A stretch of DNA of 64,000 nucleotides from Melioribacter roseus (GCA_020722005.1 DYLP01000001.1:1-64000); one strand, 5' to 3'; counted from the stretch's first letter, positions 36,829 to 47,900 are shown. Made by a program: numbers and translations. Notes: generated from the letters alone by a model not told the origin.

Positions 36829-37866
36829 TTACAGAATTAACATTGCATCACCATAACTGAGGAAACGGTATCCTTCCTTCAATGCTTTTTTATAAGCTTT
36901 CATCGTAAAGTCGTAACCCGCAAAAGCAGCTGTAAGCATTAGTAATGTCGATTCGGATGAATGGAAGTTAGTAATCAATTTTTTAGTAATTTTGAAATCG
37001 TAAGGCGGGAAGATGAATTTGTCTGTCCAGCCTTTGTTGGGTTTCGAAAAGCCTTCGGCAGTAACGCTGCTTTCAAGAGCGCGACATGTGCTCGTTCCTA
37101 CAACAAATATATTCTTTTTACTTTTTAGAGCTTTATTTATTATTTCAGAAGTCTCTTCCGGAATTTCATAATATTCTGAATCCATTCTGTGTTTTGTTAA
37201 ATCTTCAACTTCAACAGGTCTGAATGTGCCGAGTCCTATGTGAAGGATCACTGAGGCAAATTGTATCCCTTTCTTTTCGATCTTTTTTGCGAGTTGAGGA
37301 GTAAAGTGAAGAGCTGCAGTGGGAGCAGCAACCGAGCCGTCGATTTCTGCAAAAATCGTTTGATAATTTTCGCGGTCTTCCGGAACAGGGTCGCGTTTAA
37401 TATAAGGTGGTAAGGGAGTATTACCGATTTCTTCAATTGCCTTGAATATATCGCCAGCATCTTCGTTGAACCTGACAGTTCTGCCGCGTGAGGTTGTATT
37501 GTCTATAACTTCACACCAGAGATTATCGTTGAAATAAATCCTATTGCCAATCCTTACTTTTCTTGCCGGGTCAACGATTACATCCCAGATATTCTCCTCT
37601 TTGTTAAGTTCACGTAGAACAAAGACTTCAATCTTTGCATTTGTTCTTTCTTTTTTGCCGATAAGTCGTGCTTGCATAACTTTTGTCTTGTTAATAACGA
37701 CGACGTCGCCTTTGTTCATATAATCGATTATGTCGGAAAATACTTTGTGCTCTATTTCTTCAGTTGCCCTGTTAAGCACCATTAATTTAGCTGCGTCTCG
37801 TGGATTAACTGGAAATTTTGCAATGGCAGTTTTGGGCAAATTGTATTTGAAATCCGATAGCTTCAT
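36829..37866 (-). CDS. queA: S-adenosylmethionine:tRNA ribosyltransferase-isomerase
   Basis: Makes epoxyqueuosine at tRNA position 34. Motifs include VVINKTKVMQARL, GNTPLPPYIKR, ALHFTPQL, HIGLGTFRPV and TNFHSSESTLLMLTAAFAG. 345 aa fits the family. It begins just downstream of the ppdK terminator, so it opens a new transcription unit that continues into ispD. Confidence 0.96.
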   Translation of the reverse strand: MKLSDFKYNLPKTAIAKFPVNPRDAAKLMVLNRATEEIEHKVFSDIIDYMNKGDVVVINKTKVMQARLIGKKERTNAKIEVFVLRELNKEENIWDVIVDPARKVRIGNRIYFNDNLWCEVIDNTTSRGRTVRFNEDAGDIFKAIEEIGNTPLPPYIKRDPVPEDRENYQTIFAEIDGSVAAPTAALHFTPQLAKKIEKKGIQFASVILHIGLGTFRPVEVEDLTKHRMDSEYYEIPEETSEIINKALKSKKNIFVVGTSTCRALESSVTAEGFSKPNKGWTDKFIFPPYDFKITKKLITNFHSSESTLLMLTAAFAGYDFTMKAYKKALKEGYRFLSYGDAMLIL

Positions 37867-37888
37867 TATTTCCTCGTCTCCTTTTTGT

Positions 37889-37930
37889 CAAAAAAAATAT
37901 TCTGGCTGCCTCTTTAAAGGAGGCAGCCAG
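37889..37930 (-). terminator. Intrinsic terminator after ppdK
   Basis: Perfect 11-pair stem ctggctgcctc/gaggcagccag (37902-37912 with 37920-37930), loop of 7, followed on the minus strand by ATATTTTTTTT. Confidence 0.92.
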
Positions 37931-37945
37931 GAAATTTAATCAGGA

Positions 37946-40750
37946 TTATTTTCTTTTTTTGGTTGTTCTGGCAGCTTTTTTCTTAATAACGGGTTTAGCA
38001 GATTTTGCTTCTTTGATTGCTGCCTGAGCTGCTGCAAGACGAGCAATTGGTACACGGAAAGGTGAACAACTTACATAATCGAGACCGATATTGTGGCAGA
38101 ATTCAACCGACTTGGGTTCGCCACCGTGCTCACCGCAGATACCAATTTTAAGGTCGGGTCTGGTAGCACGTCCTTTTGTTACGCCAATTCTCATCAGTTC
38201 ACCCACACCTTCCTGATCGATCGACTGGAATGGATCTTCGGGTAGTATTTTCTTTTCAAGATAATCGGGGAGGAATCCACCGATATCGTCGCGCGAAAAT
38301 CCAAATCCCATTTGTGTCAGGTCGTTTGTACCGAATGAGAAGAATTGTGCATACTCGGCAATCTTATTTGCAGTTATTGCTGCGCGAGGAATTTCAATCA
38401 TTGTGCCTGTCAGATGTGGAATTTTTTTCAAACCAAATTTATCACATACTTCTTGGTGAACACGAACAACGATATCGTATTGATGCTTCAATTCGTTAAC
38501 ATGACTTACGACAGGAATCATAATTTCGGGGAAAGGTTTTTTGCCTTCTTTGATTAATTCTGCGGCAGCTTCAAAAATTGCTCGGACCTGCATTTCGGTA
38601 ACTTCAGGGAATGTAATTCCCAGACGAACACCTCTGTGTCCCATCATAGGATTATTTTCATGAAGCGATTCAGCACGTTCATTTAATTCTTCGAGCGTAA
38701 TGCCGAGGCTGTTGGCAAGCTTTTCTCGTTCGTCCTGACGATTTGGTACGAATTCGTGCAATGGTGGGTCGAGTGTTCTGATTGTAACACCGTATTTATC
38801 CATTGCTTCGAGAGTACCTTTTATATCAGCTTTTACATACGGGAACAATTCGTCGAGAGCATTCCTTCTTTCTTCTTCAGTTTTAGAAACAATCATCTTG
38901 CGAAGTTTGGAAAGAGGTTCTTCTGAATTCTTACCGTAGAACATATGCTCGGTTCTGAAAAGGCCAATACCTTCTGCACCAAAAGCTCTTGCTTTGATAG
39001 CATCTTCAGGAGTGTCTGCATTTGTTCTGATTTTGAGTTTTCTGAATTGGTCGCACAATTTCATCAATTTCTGGAAGTATGGATTTTCTTCGGCAGCTTT
39101 AATCATTGGTAATTCGCCGAGGTAGACAACGCCTTTGGTGCCGTTGAGTGTAATCCAGTCGCCTTCTTTAAGAGTGTAACCATTAGTGGTCACAGTATTT
39201 TCATTGAAATTGATTTTTATGGAGCCTGCACCGACAATACAGCATTTACCCCAACCACGTGCTACTAAAGCTGCATGAGAAGTCATACCACCTCTTGCAG
39301 TTAAAATTGCTTCGGCAGCGCGCATCCCTTCGATATCTTCTGGATTGGTTTCTTCGCGTACGAGAATAACTTTTTTACCTGCTTTAGCCCATTTAACAGC
39401 TTCTTCGGAACTGAATACAATTTGTCCGCTTGCGCCGCCAGGTCCTGCAGGCAGACCTTTTGCAATCATTGTTGCTGAGGTCTCTGCTTTCGGGTCGATA
39501 ATCGGGTGAAGAAGTTCGTCCAATTGTGAGGGATTGATGCGTAAGACTGCTTCTTCCTTTGTAATTAATTTTTCCTGCAACATATCGAGCGCCATTTTAA
39601 CAGCTGCAGGTCCATTGCGTTTACCAACCCGGCATTGCAGCATATAAAGTTTTCCTTCCTGAATGGTAAACTCGATATCGAGCATATCGCGATAGTGTTT
39701 TTCCAGTAATTTCTGATAGCCGAGCAATTCTTTATAAACTTTGGGCATAGCTGTTTCGAGTGAGGGGAGGTGTTTATTGTGTTCAGATTTTCCGACTTCG
39801 TTGATTGGATTTGGAGTTCTAATGCCGGCAACCACATCCTCGCCCTGTGCATTTGGCAACCATTCGCCGTAGAAATAATTTTCGCCTGTAGCAGGATTTC
39901 GTGTAAATGCAACTCCTGTGGCAGAAGTGTCGCCCATGTTTCCGAATACCATCGACTGAACGTTAACTGCAGTTCCCCAATCGTCGGGTATTCCTTCGAA
40001 GCGACGGTATGCAATAGCACGTTTACCCATCCAGCTCTGGAATACTGCGGCAATTGCGCCCCACAACTGTTCCATTGGATCTTCCGGGAAAGGTTTGCCC
40101 AGCACTTCCAGAACCTTAGCTTTGTAGATTTCAACAAGTTCTTTCAAATCATCTGCATTGAGCTCGACATCGCTCTGATAGCCTTTTGCTTCTTTCATTT
40201 TTTCGAGTTCGGCTTCGAGCTGTTGACGTACGCCTTTACCTTCTTCTGGTTCGATTCCTGCAGCTTTTTCCATAACTACATCTGAATACATCTGGATCAA
40301 GCGGCGATGCGAATCGTAAACAAAGCGGGGGTTGTTTGTCTTTTTAATCAATCCTTCGCGTGTTTCATTGTTTAACCCTACATTCAGAATTGTTTCCATC
40401 ATGCCGGGCATCGAAGCTCTGGCACCTGAGCGTACGGAAACAAGCAAAGGATTGTCTTTGTCTCCGAATTTTGCACCCATTATGCTTTCAACTTTCTTGA
40501 GTGCATCGAGTACCTGCTGCTTGAGCTCTTTCGGATATATTTTGTTGTTTTTGTAGTAAGCGGTGCATACTTCGGTTGTAATCGTAAAACCTGCAGGCAC
40601 AGGCAATCCGACATTAACCATTTCAGCAAGGTTTGCACCTTTACCGCCAAGAAGCTCCTTCATGTCTGCTCTTCCTTCGGCTTTCTTACCACCGAAGAAA
40701 TAAACATACTTTGGAGTTCTGGGCTTCGATTGTGACTTACTTTTTGCCAT
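37946..40750 (-). CDS. ppdK: Pyruvate, phosphate dikinase
   Basis: Interconverts pyruvate, ATP and phosphate with phosphoenolpyruvate, AMP and pyrophosphate. Three domains: the N-terminal ATP-grasp domain (FGGKKAEGRADMKELLGGKGANLAEM), the central phosphohistidine domain with the catalytic His in GGMTSHAALVARGWGKCC near 490, and the C-terminal PEP/pyruvate TIM barrel with GICGEHGGEPKSVEFC. It ends in a Lys-rich tail (KKKAARTTKKRK). 934 aa is slightly long because of the tail. It lies 14 bp after lpxK and closes the long lipid A/smc transcription unit. Confidence 0.96.
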   Translation of the reverse strand: MAKSKSQSKPRTPKYVYFFGGKKAEGRADMKELLGGKGANLAEMVNVGLPVPAGFTITTEVCTAYYKNNKIYPKELKQQVLDALKKVESIMGAKFGDKDNPLLVSVRSGARASMPGMMETILNVGLNNETREGLIKKTNNPRFVYDSHRRLIQMYSDVVMEKAAGIEPEEGKGVRQQLEAELEKMKEAKGYQSDVELNADDLKELVEIYKAKVLEVLGKPFPEDPMEQLWGAIAAVFQSWMGKRAIAYRRFEGIPDDWGTAVNVQSMVFGNMGDTSATGVAFTRNPATGENYFYGEWLPNAQGEDVVAGIRTPNPINEVGKSEHNKHLPSLETAMPKVYKELLGYQKLLEKHYRDMLDIEFTIQEGKLYMLQCRVGKRNGPAAVKMALDMLQEKLITKEEAVLRINPSQLDELLHPIIDPKAETSATMIAKGLPAGPGGASGQIVFSSEEAVKWAKAGKKVILVREETNPEDIEGMRAAEAILTARGGMTSHAALVARGWGKCCIVGAGSIKINFNENTVTTNGYTLKEGDWITLNGTKGVVYLGELPMIKAAEENPYFQKLMKLCDQFRKLKIRTNADTPEDAIKARAFGAEGIGLFRTEHMFYGKNSEEPLSKLRKMIVSKTEEERRNALDELFPYVKADIKGTLEAMDKYGVTIRTLDPPLHEFVPNRQDEREKLANSLGITLEELNERAESLHENNPMMGHRGVRLGITFPEVTEMQVRAIFEAAAELIKEGKKPFPEIMIPVVSHVNELKHQYDIVVRVHQEVCDKFGLKKIPHLTGTMIEIPRAAITANKIAEYAQFFSFGTNDLTQMGFGFSRDDIGGFLPDYLEKKILPEDPFQSIDQEGVGELMRIGVTKGRATRPDLKIGICGEHGGEPKSVEFCHNIGLDYVSCSPFRVPIARLAAAQAAIKEAKSAKPVIKKKAARTTKKRK

Positions 40751-40764
40751 TATTTTACCTCCAA

Positions 40765-41832
40765 TTAGTTATTGTGAGTGGGATTTTGTATTATTTTATT
40801 AATTACCATTTTTTCAAAAGTCTCTGCTTCTTCTATTCTTAATGAAATTTTGAGATAGAAAATATCGATGTCGTCCAGCTCTTTTGAATATTTTGTTAGT
40901 TTGACTGCATCTTTTTGTGTAGTAAGAACCGAGTATGCATTCGTATCGTAAAATTGTTTACGTATCGCCTGTACTTCCTTCAAAGTATAATTTTTGTGGT
41001 CGGGGAAGAGCATTTTATTAGTAAAATCGATGTCGTTTTTTTCGAGTACATTCAAAAAAGAATGTGGCTTTGCAATTCCGCAAACTATTAAACTTTTTTG
41101 TCCCTTGAAATCTTCTAACGAATATTTTTTGTGTGTTTTTACGTCGTAAATTCCTTCTACTTCGTAATATGCTTGAAATATGGGTTTGCTATTGAAGTGA
41201 TGTTTTAGTGGCTCGGGGAGATGATAATTGTCGAGAAATTTGCGATTTAATATTATGATGTCTGCTCGTTTGAGTGAATCAAAGGGTTCTCGCATATTGC
41301 CGAGCGGCAATAGCTGTTGTTCTCTGCCACCTATTTTATTTATAAAACGCTGGTCGACCATCACAATATCGATATCCCTGTAAATCCATCTATGTTGGAA
41401 AGCATCGTCTAGTATTATAGCTTCGATATCGGTTTCTTCGATCATACGCTTGCAGCCATCAACCCGGTTTTCCGAAACTGCTGTTGGAAGATTTGTCTCA
41501 GTCGTAATAAAATGCATTTCGTCCCCACAGTCGTCAACGGTTGCGAAAATATTATTCCCGTCAGAGACCAGAAGATACCCGCTCGTTTTACGGCGATAGC
41601 CACGACTCAAAATTCCTGTTTTAATTCCATTTTTTTTCAAAAGCTCCGCAAGATATAAAACTGCTGGAGTTTTACCCGAGCCTCCAACTGTTATGTTACC
41701 AACTGAAATCACTTTTGCATCAACTTTTTCTGTTTTAAAAATTCCTTTGTCGAACAAATAATTTCTTAGTCTAATTGCCAGATAATAGAAGGCTACCAAA
41801 GGTGCCGATAATATTCTTAGCAGGTCAATCAA
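40765..41832 (-). CDS. lpxK: Tetraacyldisaccharide 4'-kinase
   Basis: Adds the 4'-phosphate in lipid A synthesis at the inner membrane. The Walker A motif is GNITVGGSGKTP, followed by LSRGYRRKTSGYLLV and ILDDAFQHRWIYRDIDIVMVD. An N-terminal hydrophobic anchor helix is present. 355 aa is typical. It overlaps the DUF374 acyltransferase by 8 bp. Confidence 0.95.
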   Translation of the reverse strand: MIDLLRILSAPLVAFYYLAIRLRNYLFDKGIFKTEKVDAKVISVGNITVGGSGKTPAVLYLAELLKKNGIKTGILSRGYRRKTSGYLLVSDGNNIFATVDDCGDEMHFITTETNLPTAVSENRVDGCKRMIEETDIEAIILDDAFQHRWIYRDIDIVMVDQRFINKIGGREQQLLPLGNMREPFDSLKRADIIILNRKFLDNYHLPEPLKHHFNSKPIFQAYYEVEGIYDVKTHKKYSLEDFKGQKSLIVCGIAKPHSFLNVLEKNDIDFTNKMLFPDHKNYTLKEVQAIRKQFYDTNAYSVLTTQKDAVKLTKYSKELDDIDIFYLKISLRIEEAETFEKMVINKIIQNPTHNN

Positions 41833-42484
41833 TTCTTCCAGCTTCCTCTTGAAGTTTATTTAAAGTAATTTCACATTCGTTTATTAGTTTAGAAGTTGCA
41901 TCGTAATCGAGTTCTTTGTCGATGTAAATTGGCTCGGAATATTTAACGTTAATTTTAGTAAAAGGGAGAGGGAATTCGAACCTATCCCAGCTGTTCAAAC
42001 GAATTTTATTTTTTATCGATATACCCGCCAAAAATAGAGCAACTCCAGCTTTCTTAGCCGAGACAATGGCTCCGGCTTTCATTACGTGTCGAGGACCTCG
42101 TGGTCCGTCGGGCGTTATGACCAGATTGTATTTTTTTCGTAGCAGTGTAATCATCTCTTCAAGAGCTTCTTTTCCTCCAATATGACTTGAACCACGAACA
42201 ACTTTAAAACCCCACTTATCAAGTATATGGTATAATACATCTCCATCCTTACTCTTACTTACCAAAGCGGCGGAATTTAAATTTTTATGCAAATACCATC
42301 CGGGTATCATCGAACCGTGCCAGGAAGCAACCACAAAATTTTTACCTTTTTCAATCATTTCATCCAAATGGTTCCCGTTAATTCGTTTTATTCTGTAAGT
42401 CTTTACCAAAATATTAATTAAAAAAAATCCAGCTCGAATGCCCAGGTAACGGGCGATTTTTTTTTGAAAATTGCTAAGCTTCAT
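41825..42484 (-). CDS. DUF374 lysophospholipid acyltransferase-like protein
   Basis: A 219-residue membrane-associated protein with ASWHGSMIPGWYL, VVRGSSHIGG and TPDGPRGPRHVMKAG, the motif series of the DUF374 branch of the PlsC-like acyltransferases found beside lipid A and Kdo genes. It is likely to act on lipid A or another envelope lipid; the substrate is not established. It overlaps lpxB by 11 bp and lpxK by 8 bp. Confidence 0.85.
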   Translation of the reverse strand: MKLSNFQKKIARYLGIRAGFFLINILVKTYRIKRINGNHLDEMIEKGKNFVVASWHGSMIPGWYLHKNLNSAALVSKSKDGDVLYHILDKWGFKVVRGSSHIGGKEALEEMITLLRKKYNLVITPDGPRGPRHVMKAGAIVSAKKAGVALFLAGISIKNKIRLNSWDRFEFPLPFTKINVKYSEPIYIDKELDYDATSKLINECEITLNKLQEEAGRID

Positions 42485-43607
42485 TTAGTTGACTGTAAAT
42501 TAATTCCGCTGCTCTTCGGGATGCACCCGAATTTCCAAGCATCAATTTTATTTTACTGAATTTGTATTTTATTTCATCATACTTTTGGGGATTATTGAGT
42601 ATGCCGTTCGCAATATTGATAATCTTGTCTTCCTTAAGGTCATTCTGAATCAATTCCTCAACAACTTTTTCTCCAATTAATATATTTGGCATCGCAATAT
42701 GCTTAAGCCTAACAAACATACGACCCAATAAATAAGTAATTATATTTGTAGAATAAACAACCACAAATGGAAGACCGAGTAATGCTGCTTCAAGTGTGGA
42801 TGTCCCGGATTTTACGATACCGAATTTTGCATACTTGTAAAGCTCGTATGTATGTCCTTTAATAATTTTATAATAGTTGTTGCCAAATTTTTGGTATACC
42901 GAAGTATCGATGTTGTCTGCACAAGCCACTACAATTTGTAAATTGTTTTCACTCGCAATCTTTCGGGCAGCGGGAAGGATTACAGGGAAAATTTTTTCGA
43001 CTTCATGTTTTCTGCTTCCCGGTACGAGTAATAAAATTTCTTTGTGTATGTCCAGATTGAATTTTTTAAAGAAATCATTTCGCGGTATGAATTCGTAATT
43101 TTCAATCTTTTCAATCAAAGGATGTCCTACGTAACTGACATCGATGTTGTTGTCTTTGTACAATTTCTCTTCGAAAGGGAAGACTACAATCATTTTGTCG
43201 ATTATTTTTTTGATTTTCTTAATTCGTCTTTTACCCCATGCCCATATTTGCGGCGAAATGTAATAGAAGTTTTTTAATCCCAGTTTTTTAAATTTACTTG
43301 AGATTCGAAGATTAAATCCCGGATAATCAATTAATATGGCATATCGTATATTGTATTTCTTAGCTAAGTCGACCAGTTGATTGCGCACTTTTCTTATAAA
43401 AGGGAGGTGCCGGATAATCTCCGTAACACCTAAAAATGCCATACGGTTTATGTGAACAACGGGCTTAAGTCCTTCGGAAATCATACGGTCACCCCCTATT
43501 CCGTAAAATTCGATTGACGGGTCGATTTTTTTTATTTGTTTTATCAGTTCTGCCCCGTGCAAATCACCTGAGGCTTCGCCTGCAATAATCATTATTTTTT
43601 TGTTCAA
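42474..43607 (-). CDS. lpxB: Lipid-A-disaccharide synthase
   Basis: GT19 glycosyltransferase that joins UDP-2,3-diacylglucosamine and lipid X. MIIAGEASGDLHGAELIKQI, AILIDYPGFNLRI, ISPQIWAWGKRRIKKI, FPFEEKLY and LLVPGSRKHEVEKIFP are all diagnostic. 377 aa. It overlaps its neighbours on both sides (4 and 11 bp), so the lipid A genes are translated as a coupled set. Confidence 0.96.
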   Translation of the reverse strand: MNKKIMIIAGEASGDLHGAELIKQIKKIDPSIEFYGIGGDRMISEGLKPVVHINRMAFLGVTEIIRHLPFIRKVRNQLVDLAKKYNIRYAILIDYPGFNLRISSKFKKLGLKNFYYISPQIWAWGKRRIKKIKKIIDKMIVVFPFEEKLYKDNNIDVSYVGHPLIEKIENYEFIPRNDFFKKFNLDIHKEILLLVPGSRKHEVEKIFPVILPAARKIASENNLQIVVACADNIDTSVYQKFGNNYYKIIKGHTYELYKYAKFGIVKSGTSTLEAALLGLPFVVVYSTNIITYLLGRMFVRLKHIAMPNILIGEKVVEELIQNDLKEDKIINIANGILNNPQKYDEIKYKFSKIKLMLGNSGASRRAAELIYSQLNEA

Positions 43608-44188
43608 CTTGTAACCAAATAAAGTATTATTAATAATAATACAGTAACAGAAATTGCCTGGAGAGTGCGTCGTTCGGATTTAAGTCCGGCTTTTAAATTA
43701 AATTCCGGCTGGGGGAGTCCGGGGTTCTTATATTTCGAAAAAGTTGGTATCCATCTTGGAACTTGATTGCAATAATCTTCGTAATGGTTTCCGAATTTTT
43801 TTCTCAAATAATTTTCTTCTTCTTTTATGATTACGCTGTACTGCCATATAAAGAATGCAAGAGCAATAATCAATAAATATGGATAAAGAGCCATCGACAT
43901 AACGCCGATGCCGGTATAAATCAAGAGATTGCCGAAATAGAGAGGATTACGCACTTGAGCGAATGCTCCCGAAACTACGAGATAAGTTCCCCCAACACCT
44001 CCCGTAGTACGTGTTTCGCTACCTGCATACGATACACCCCAGAGCCTGAAAAATTCTCCTACCAGAACAATTATAAATCCAACAATCAAGCTTGCAGGAG
44101 TGGCTCGCTGGAATATCAACATCAACAATAAAAACGGAATTGGAGTATAACTTCTGTACTTGAAAATTTTTGTTGCAAAATTGCTCAT
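43604..44188 (-). CDS. Isoprenylcysteine carboxyl methyltransferase-like membrane protein
   Basis: A 194-residue protein with four to five membrane segments and the ICMT/PEMT signature VRNPLYFGNLLIYTG and EEENYLRKKFGNHYEDYCNQVPRWIP. Bacterial members methylate lipids or other small acceptors using SAM; the true substrate here is unknown. The position between an HAD phosphatase and lpxB, with a 4-bp overlap to lpxB, suggests an envelope-lipid role, which is inference. Confidence 0.82.
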   Translation of the reverse strand: MSNFATKIFKYRSYTPIPFLLLMLIFQRATPASLIVGFIIVLVGEFFRLWGVSYAGSETRTTGGVGGTYLVVSGAFAQVRNPLYFGNLLIYTGIGVMSMALYPYLLIIALAFFIWQYSVIIKEEENYLRKKFGNHYEDYCNQVPRWIPTFSKYKNPGLPQPEFNLKAGLKSERRTLQAISVTVLLLIILYLVTS

Positions 44189-44190
44189 AG

Positions 44191-44919
44191 TTATCCTTGT
44201 ATATAAACTTCTCTTCTTTTCAATTGTGCCTGGAAACGTTTTTTCAAGCGTTTCTTTGTGCTAAGTTCGTTTAATTTGTTAATTACATCGTCAAAATTTT
44301 CAAACGGGAAATACGTGATCCTACTGATTTCGCAGTAACGAAGTAGTGAACCTTTCGCAAAAATAAAATCACAATATTGGGCGGGGCATAAGTCGGAATA
44401 ACCATCACCAATATAAACTGTATAATCTTCATCATCAGAATAATTAATGATATGATTTCTTTTACAGTTGGCGCACCGATGGCATTCTTCGTCAGTATAA
44501 GGAAACTCAGGGTAAAAGCCGCCGCGACCATCAAAAACGAGTTTGTTCGAAAAACGTTGAACAAACGATAAATTTTCTTTTTTCAATATCCGCTCGATGT
44601 AATAATCGAGTCCATCGCTTAAAATGCGTAGTTCGTGGTTATTATTTTTGCAATAATCAACAAAAGTTTTAAATGATTCGTCGATTTCCTGCGAGTCGAT
44701 AAAATTGTTGAATTCGTTTATATCAAGATTCTCGACTGTGCTACAGAGGAGTTGCCAGGATTCTCTGGAATTTATTTTATGGTCGATCCAATCGCGTACT
44801 ATTTTATCGGCTTTTTCTTTATCGCCAAATCGAATGAATAATATTTCCCCGACGTCGTTTTTGGTAATTGTTCCGTCGAAATCGACAAATATTTTAAATG
44901 TTTTTTTCGAATTCATCAA
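44191..44919 (-). CDS. HAD phosphatase, MtnX/PSPase-like
   Basis: A 242-residue HAD-family phosphatase. Nucleophile D13 and D15 in VDFDGTITKND, Thr/Ser motif ILSDGLDYYIERIL, and YIGDGYSDLCPAQYCDFIFAKG as motif III/IV. The CHRCANCKRNHI insert is typical of MtnX-type (2-hydroxy-3-keto-5-methylthiopentenyl-1-phosphate) phosphatases. No other methionine-salvage genes are nearby, so the substrate is uncertain. It overlaps smc by 4 bp and lies 2 bp before the methyltransferase gene. Confidence 0.85.
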   Translation of the reverse strand: MMNSKKTFKIFVDFDGTITKNDVGEILFIRFGDKEKADKIVRDWIDHKINSRESWQLLCSTVENLDINEFNNFIDSQEIDESFKTFVDYCKNNNHELRILSDGLDYYIERILKKENLSFVQRFSNKLVFDGRGGFYPEFPYTDEECHRCANCKRNHIINYSDDEDYTVYIGDGYSDLCPAQYCDFIFAKGSLLRYCEISRITYFPFENFDDVINKLNELSTKKRLKKRFQAQLKRREVYIQG

Positions 44920-47900
44920 TTTTGTGTCTCCGGAATTTCTTCGAATCGCACACCGACAAGTTTCGATATTCCTTCTTCCTGCATCGTTACGCCGTACATG
45001 GTTTCGGCGGCTTCCATAGTTCTTTTGTTGTGAGTTACTATTATAAACTGAGTATCCTTGCTGAATTCTTTTAAGAGTTTGGTAAAACGGTCGACATTAG
45101 CATCGTCGAGTGGTGCGTCTACTTCGTCTAAGATACAGAAGGGTGAAGGTTTAACGAGATAAATAGCAAAAAGGAGAGCAGTGGCAGTAAGAGTTTTTTC
45201 ACCACCCGAAAGTAATTCAATCGAAGTTGGACGCTTGCCTTTCGGTTTCGCCATTATTTCAATTTTTGCTTCAAGGGGATCGATACCTTCTTCCAGCTTT
45301 AAGTCGGCTTCGTCACCTGGATTAAAAAGCGTCTGGAATATCTTTATGAAATTCTCTCTTATTTTTTCAAATGTATCGATGAATAAATTCTGTGCTGTCT
45401 CGTTTATTTCGTTGATGGTGTTGACCAGGTCCTTCTCGGATTCAATTAAGTCGTCTCTTTGTTTGAGGAGGAAGTCGAGCCGTTTCTTTTCTTCTTCGTA
45501 TTCTGAATATGCCAGCAAGTTGACCGGTCCGAGGTTCTTCAACTTTTCTTTGAGGTCGTGTACTTCTTTCGATATTTCTTCGAAGTTGAACTCTTGCAAG
45601 TCCTGGAATTCTTTCAATTCGAGTTCTACGTTGTAGTTTTCGTGTATATGTTCTTTTAATGTATCCATTTTATAGTTTATTTCACTCTCCTTTATATCGA
45701 ATGAATGGATAGCATCAGAAATTTCCTGTCGCCTATTTCTTAAATCGCGCAATTGATTTTCGTAAGAAGAGGCTTCGTCTTTTATTTTTCTCAACTCCTC
45801 TGCAATTTTAGTTTCTTCTTCCCTTATGGCATTTCGTTCGCCTTCAAGGAGATTGAGTTCGGAAATTAAGTCTTCAATTCGAATTTTTAGCTCTTCTGTT
45901 TCGAATTCATTATTCTTGATCGAAGCCTCTCTCTTTTCGATTCCTTTGGTAGAATTGATAATATCATTTTCGTAGCGTTCAATGACAGACTTAATATTAT
46001 TTATTTCGCCGCGGAGCCGTTCCAGGTCGAGTTTCCTGTCGTTGAAAGATTTTATAAGGGAATTATATGAGTCTTCTAACTTCTTCAAGTTAGTTTCAAA
46101 TTCCGAGATTTCCGAATCTATTTTTTCTTTCTTGTTATATAATTCTTCGAGTACGACATTGATTTCAGAAATCTGGGACTGGAGCATATTCGACTTTTCC
46201 GCCAGTTCGGTAATTTCGTATTGTGAGTTCTCTATCTCTTCATTTGCTTTTTTCTTTTCAAATTCAAGCTGTGAAATTTGCTTGTCGATGTTCAACAAAT
46301 CGTTTGATATCAGTCGTTCTCTTTCGGAAAGATGTTTTAAGTCGATTTCAGAAATTTGCGTTTCTACTTTTTCTATGCTCATTTTAATTTCTTGGAGCTC
46401 TTTTTCGTGTGATGGAAGTTGTGCTCTGAGATTTTCGAGTAATTTACGTCTTCCGAATAAAGTTTCGTCTTCTTTAGGGAGCGACCCTGCTACGATGATA
46501 CCGTTTGGTAATATAAGGTCGCCTTCAAGCGTAGCCAATCCGAAATCAGGAAAGAGAGAATGAAGACGCAAACAGGTATTGAGGTCTTTTACAATTCCGA
46601 TATTTTTGAGAATCTGAATAAAATAGGGCTCCCATTTTTTATCGGTTTCAACAAATTGAGTTGCCCATCCGAGGAATCCCTCTTCTCTTTCAATTTTTTT
46701 TGCTCGCCTTCTTTGTGAAAAACTGGTGAGCTTTCCGATAATCGAAGTTTTTGTCTGATTGTTTTTGAGTAAATAAAATGAAGCTTTGCCAAGCTGGTTT
46801 TTTTTCAAATAATCAACTGCTTTGACGAGCTCGTCAGTACTTTCGATTAATAGATTATTGAGCACAGATTTTAGAGCTGCTTCGAGTGCGAATCTAAATT
46901 CTTCTTTTGTATTGCCGACATCGGCAAAGATGAGTTTTTCTTTACCGGTCCATTCGTCGTTTTCAATAAGAACTTTGGAGCCGTTCGAGAGTCCCTCGAG
47001 GTTTGTAATTAGCGTCTGGATAAAGTCAATTTTTTCCTTCAGAGAAACGAGCAAAGTTTTCTTTTCTATTTCGGATTCTTTTAATAAATTGAGTTCGGCT
47101 TCGAGGTCGGCTTTTTCTTTCTGACGTATGGTCAATTCCAGCCCGGCTTCATTTAATTTTTTCTCAGCTTCACTTTTTTCATTGTTCAGTTCTTCAATAA
47201 ATCCAACCGTCTTGGCTATTTTGTTGGTAATATCCTGTATTTTAGTATTCAAACGTTCAAGGCTGGAAGAATGTGAATTGAGTTCTTTATTAAGAGCTGA
47301 AAGATAGTTTTCTTTGTCTGATATTTCTCTAAGAATTGCAAATCTCTTTTCCTGTAGTTCCCTTAATTCTTTGCGTTTGGATTCAAGCTCAGCCCGTTTA
47401 GCCTCAATTGTTTTCTCGGTGGACTGCAAATCGATTGTACCATTTTCCAGCTCCATCTCTATGTTTCTAAGTTTTTGTTGAGCTTCTTCTCTGGCAAATT
47501 CAGTGTCTTCAATTAAGTTACGAAACTCTTCTATCTCGTTAATCAGTCGGTCGTGATTAGACGACAATGAATTAAGACGTTCCTGTGAGACCGACAGGCT
47601 TTTTTGATTGTTGTGAATCGAATCTGTTATCTCTGAAATTTCTTTTCTTTTTTTCTGAAGTACGTTGTCGACTTCGTTAATCTTGTCTCTGTAGTCAATT
47701 AGTTGATTTTCGATTTCACGTATTTTTTTGTCGATTTCATCTTTCTGTATTTTGTACGATTCAACTTCTGAATGGAGTTTGTTCTTCTTATCGTAATTAA
47801 GTGCAAACTCGTGTTCGGCGAGGTCTAATTCCTTATCTCTCAGTATCGATTGAATTTGAGTGTATTGGTTTGCACGTTTAGCCTGTCGTTCAAGCGAACG

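Noticed and set aside
39565-40137. Long antisense or alternate-frame ORFs over ppdK
   Set aside because: They lie wholly within a well-supported gene, show low-complexity composition and no known motif.
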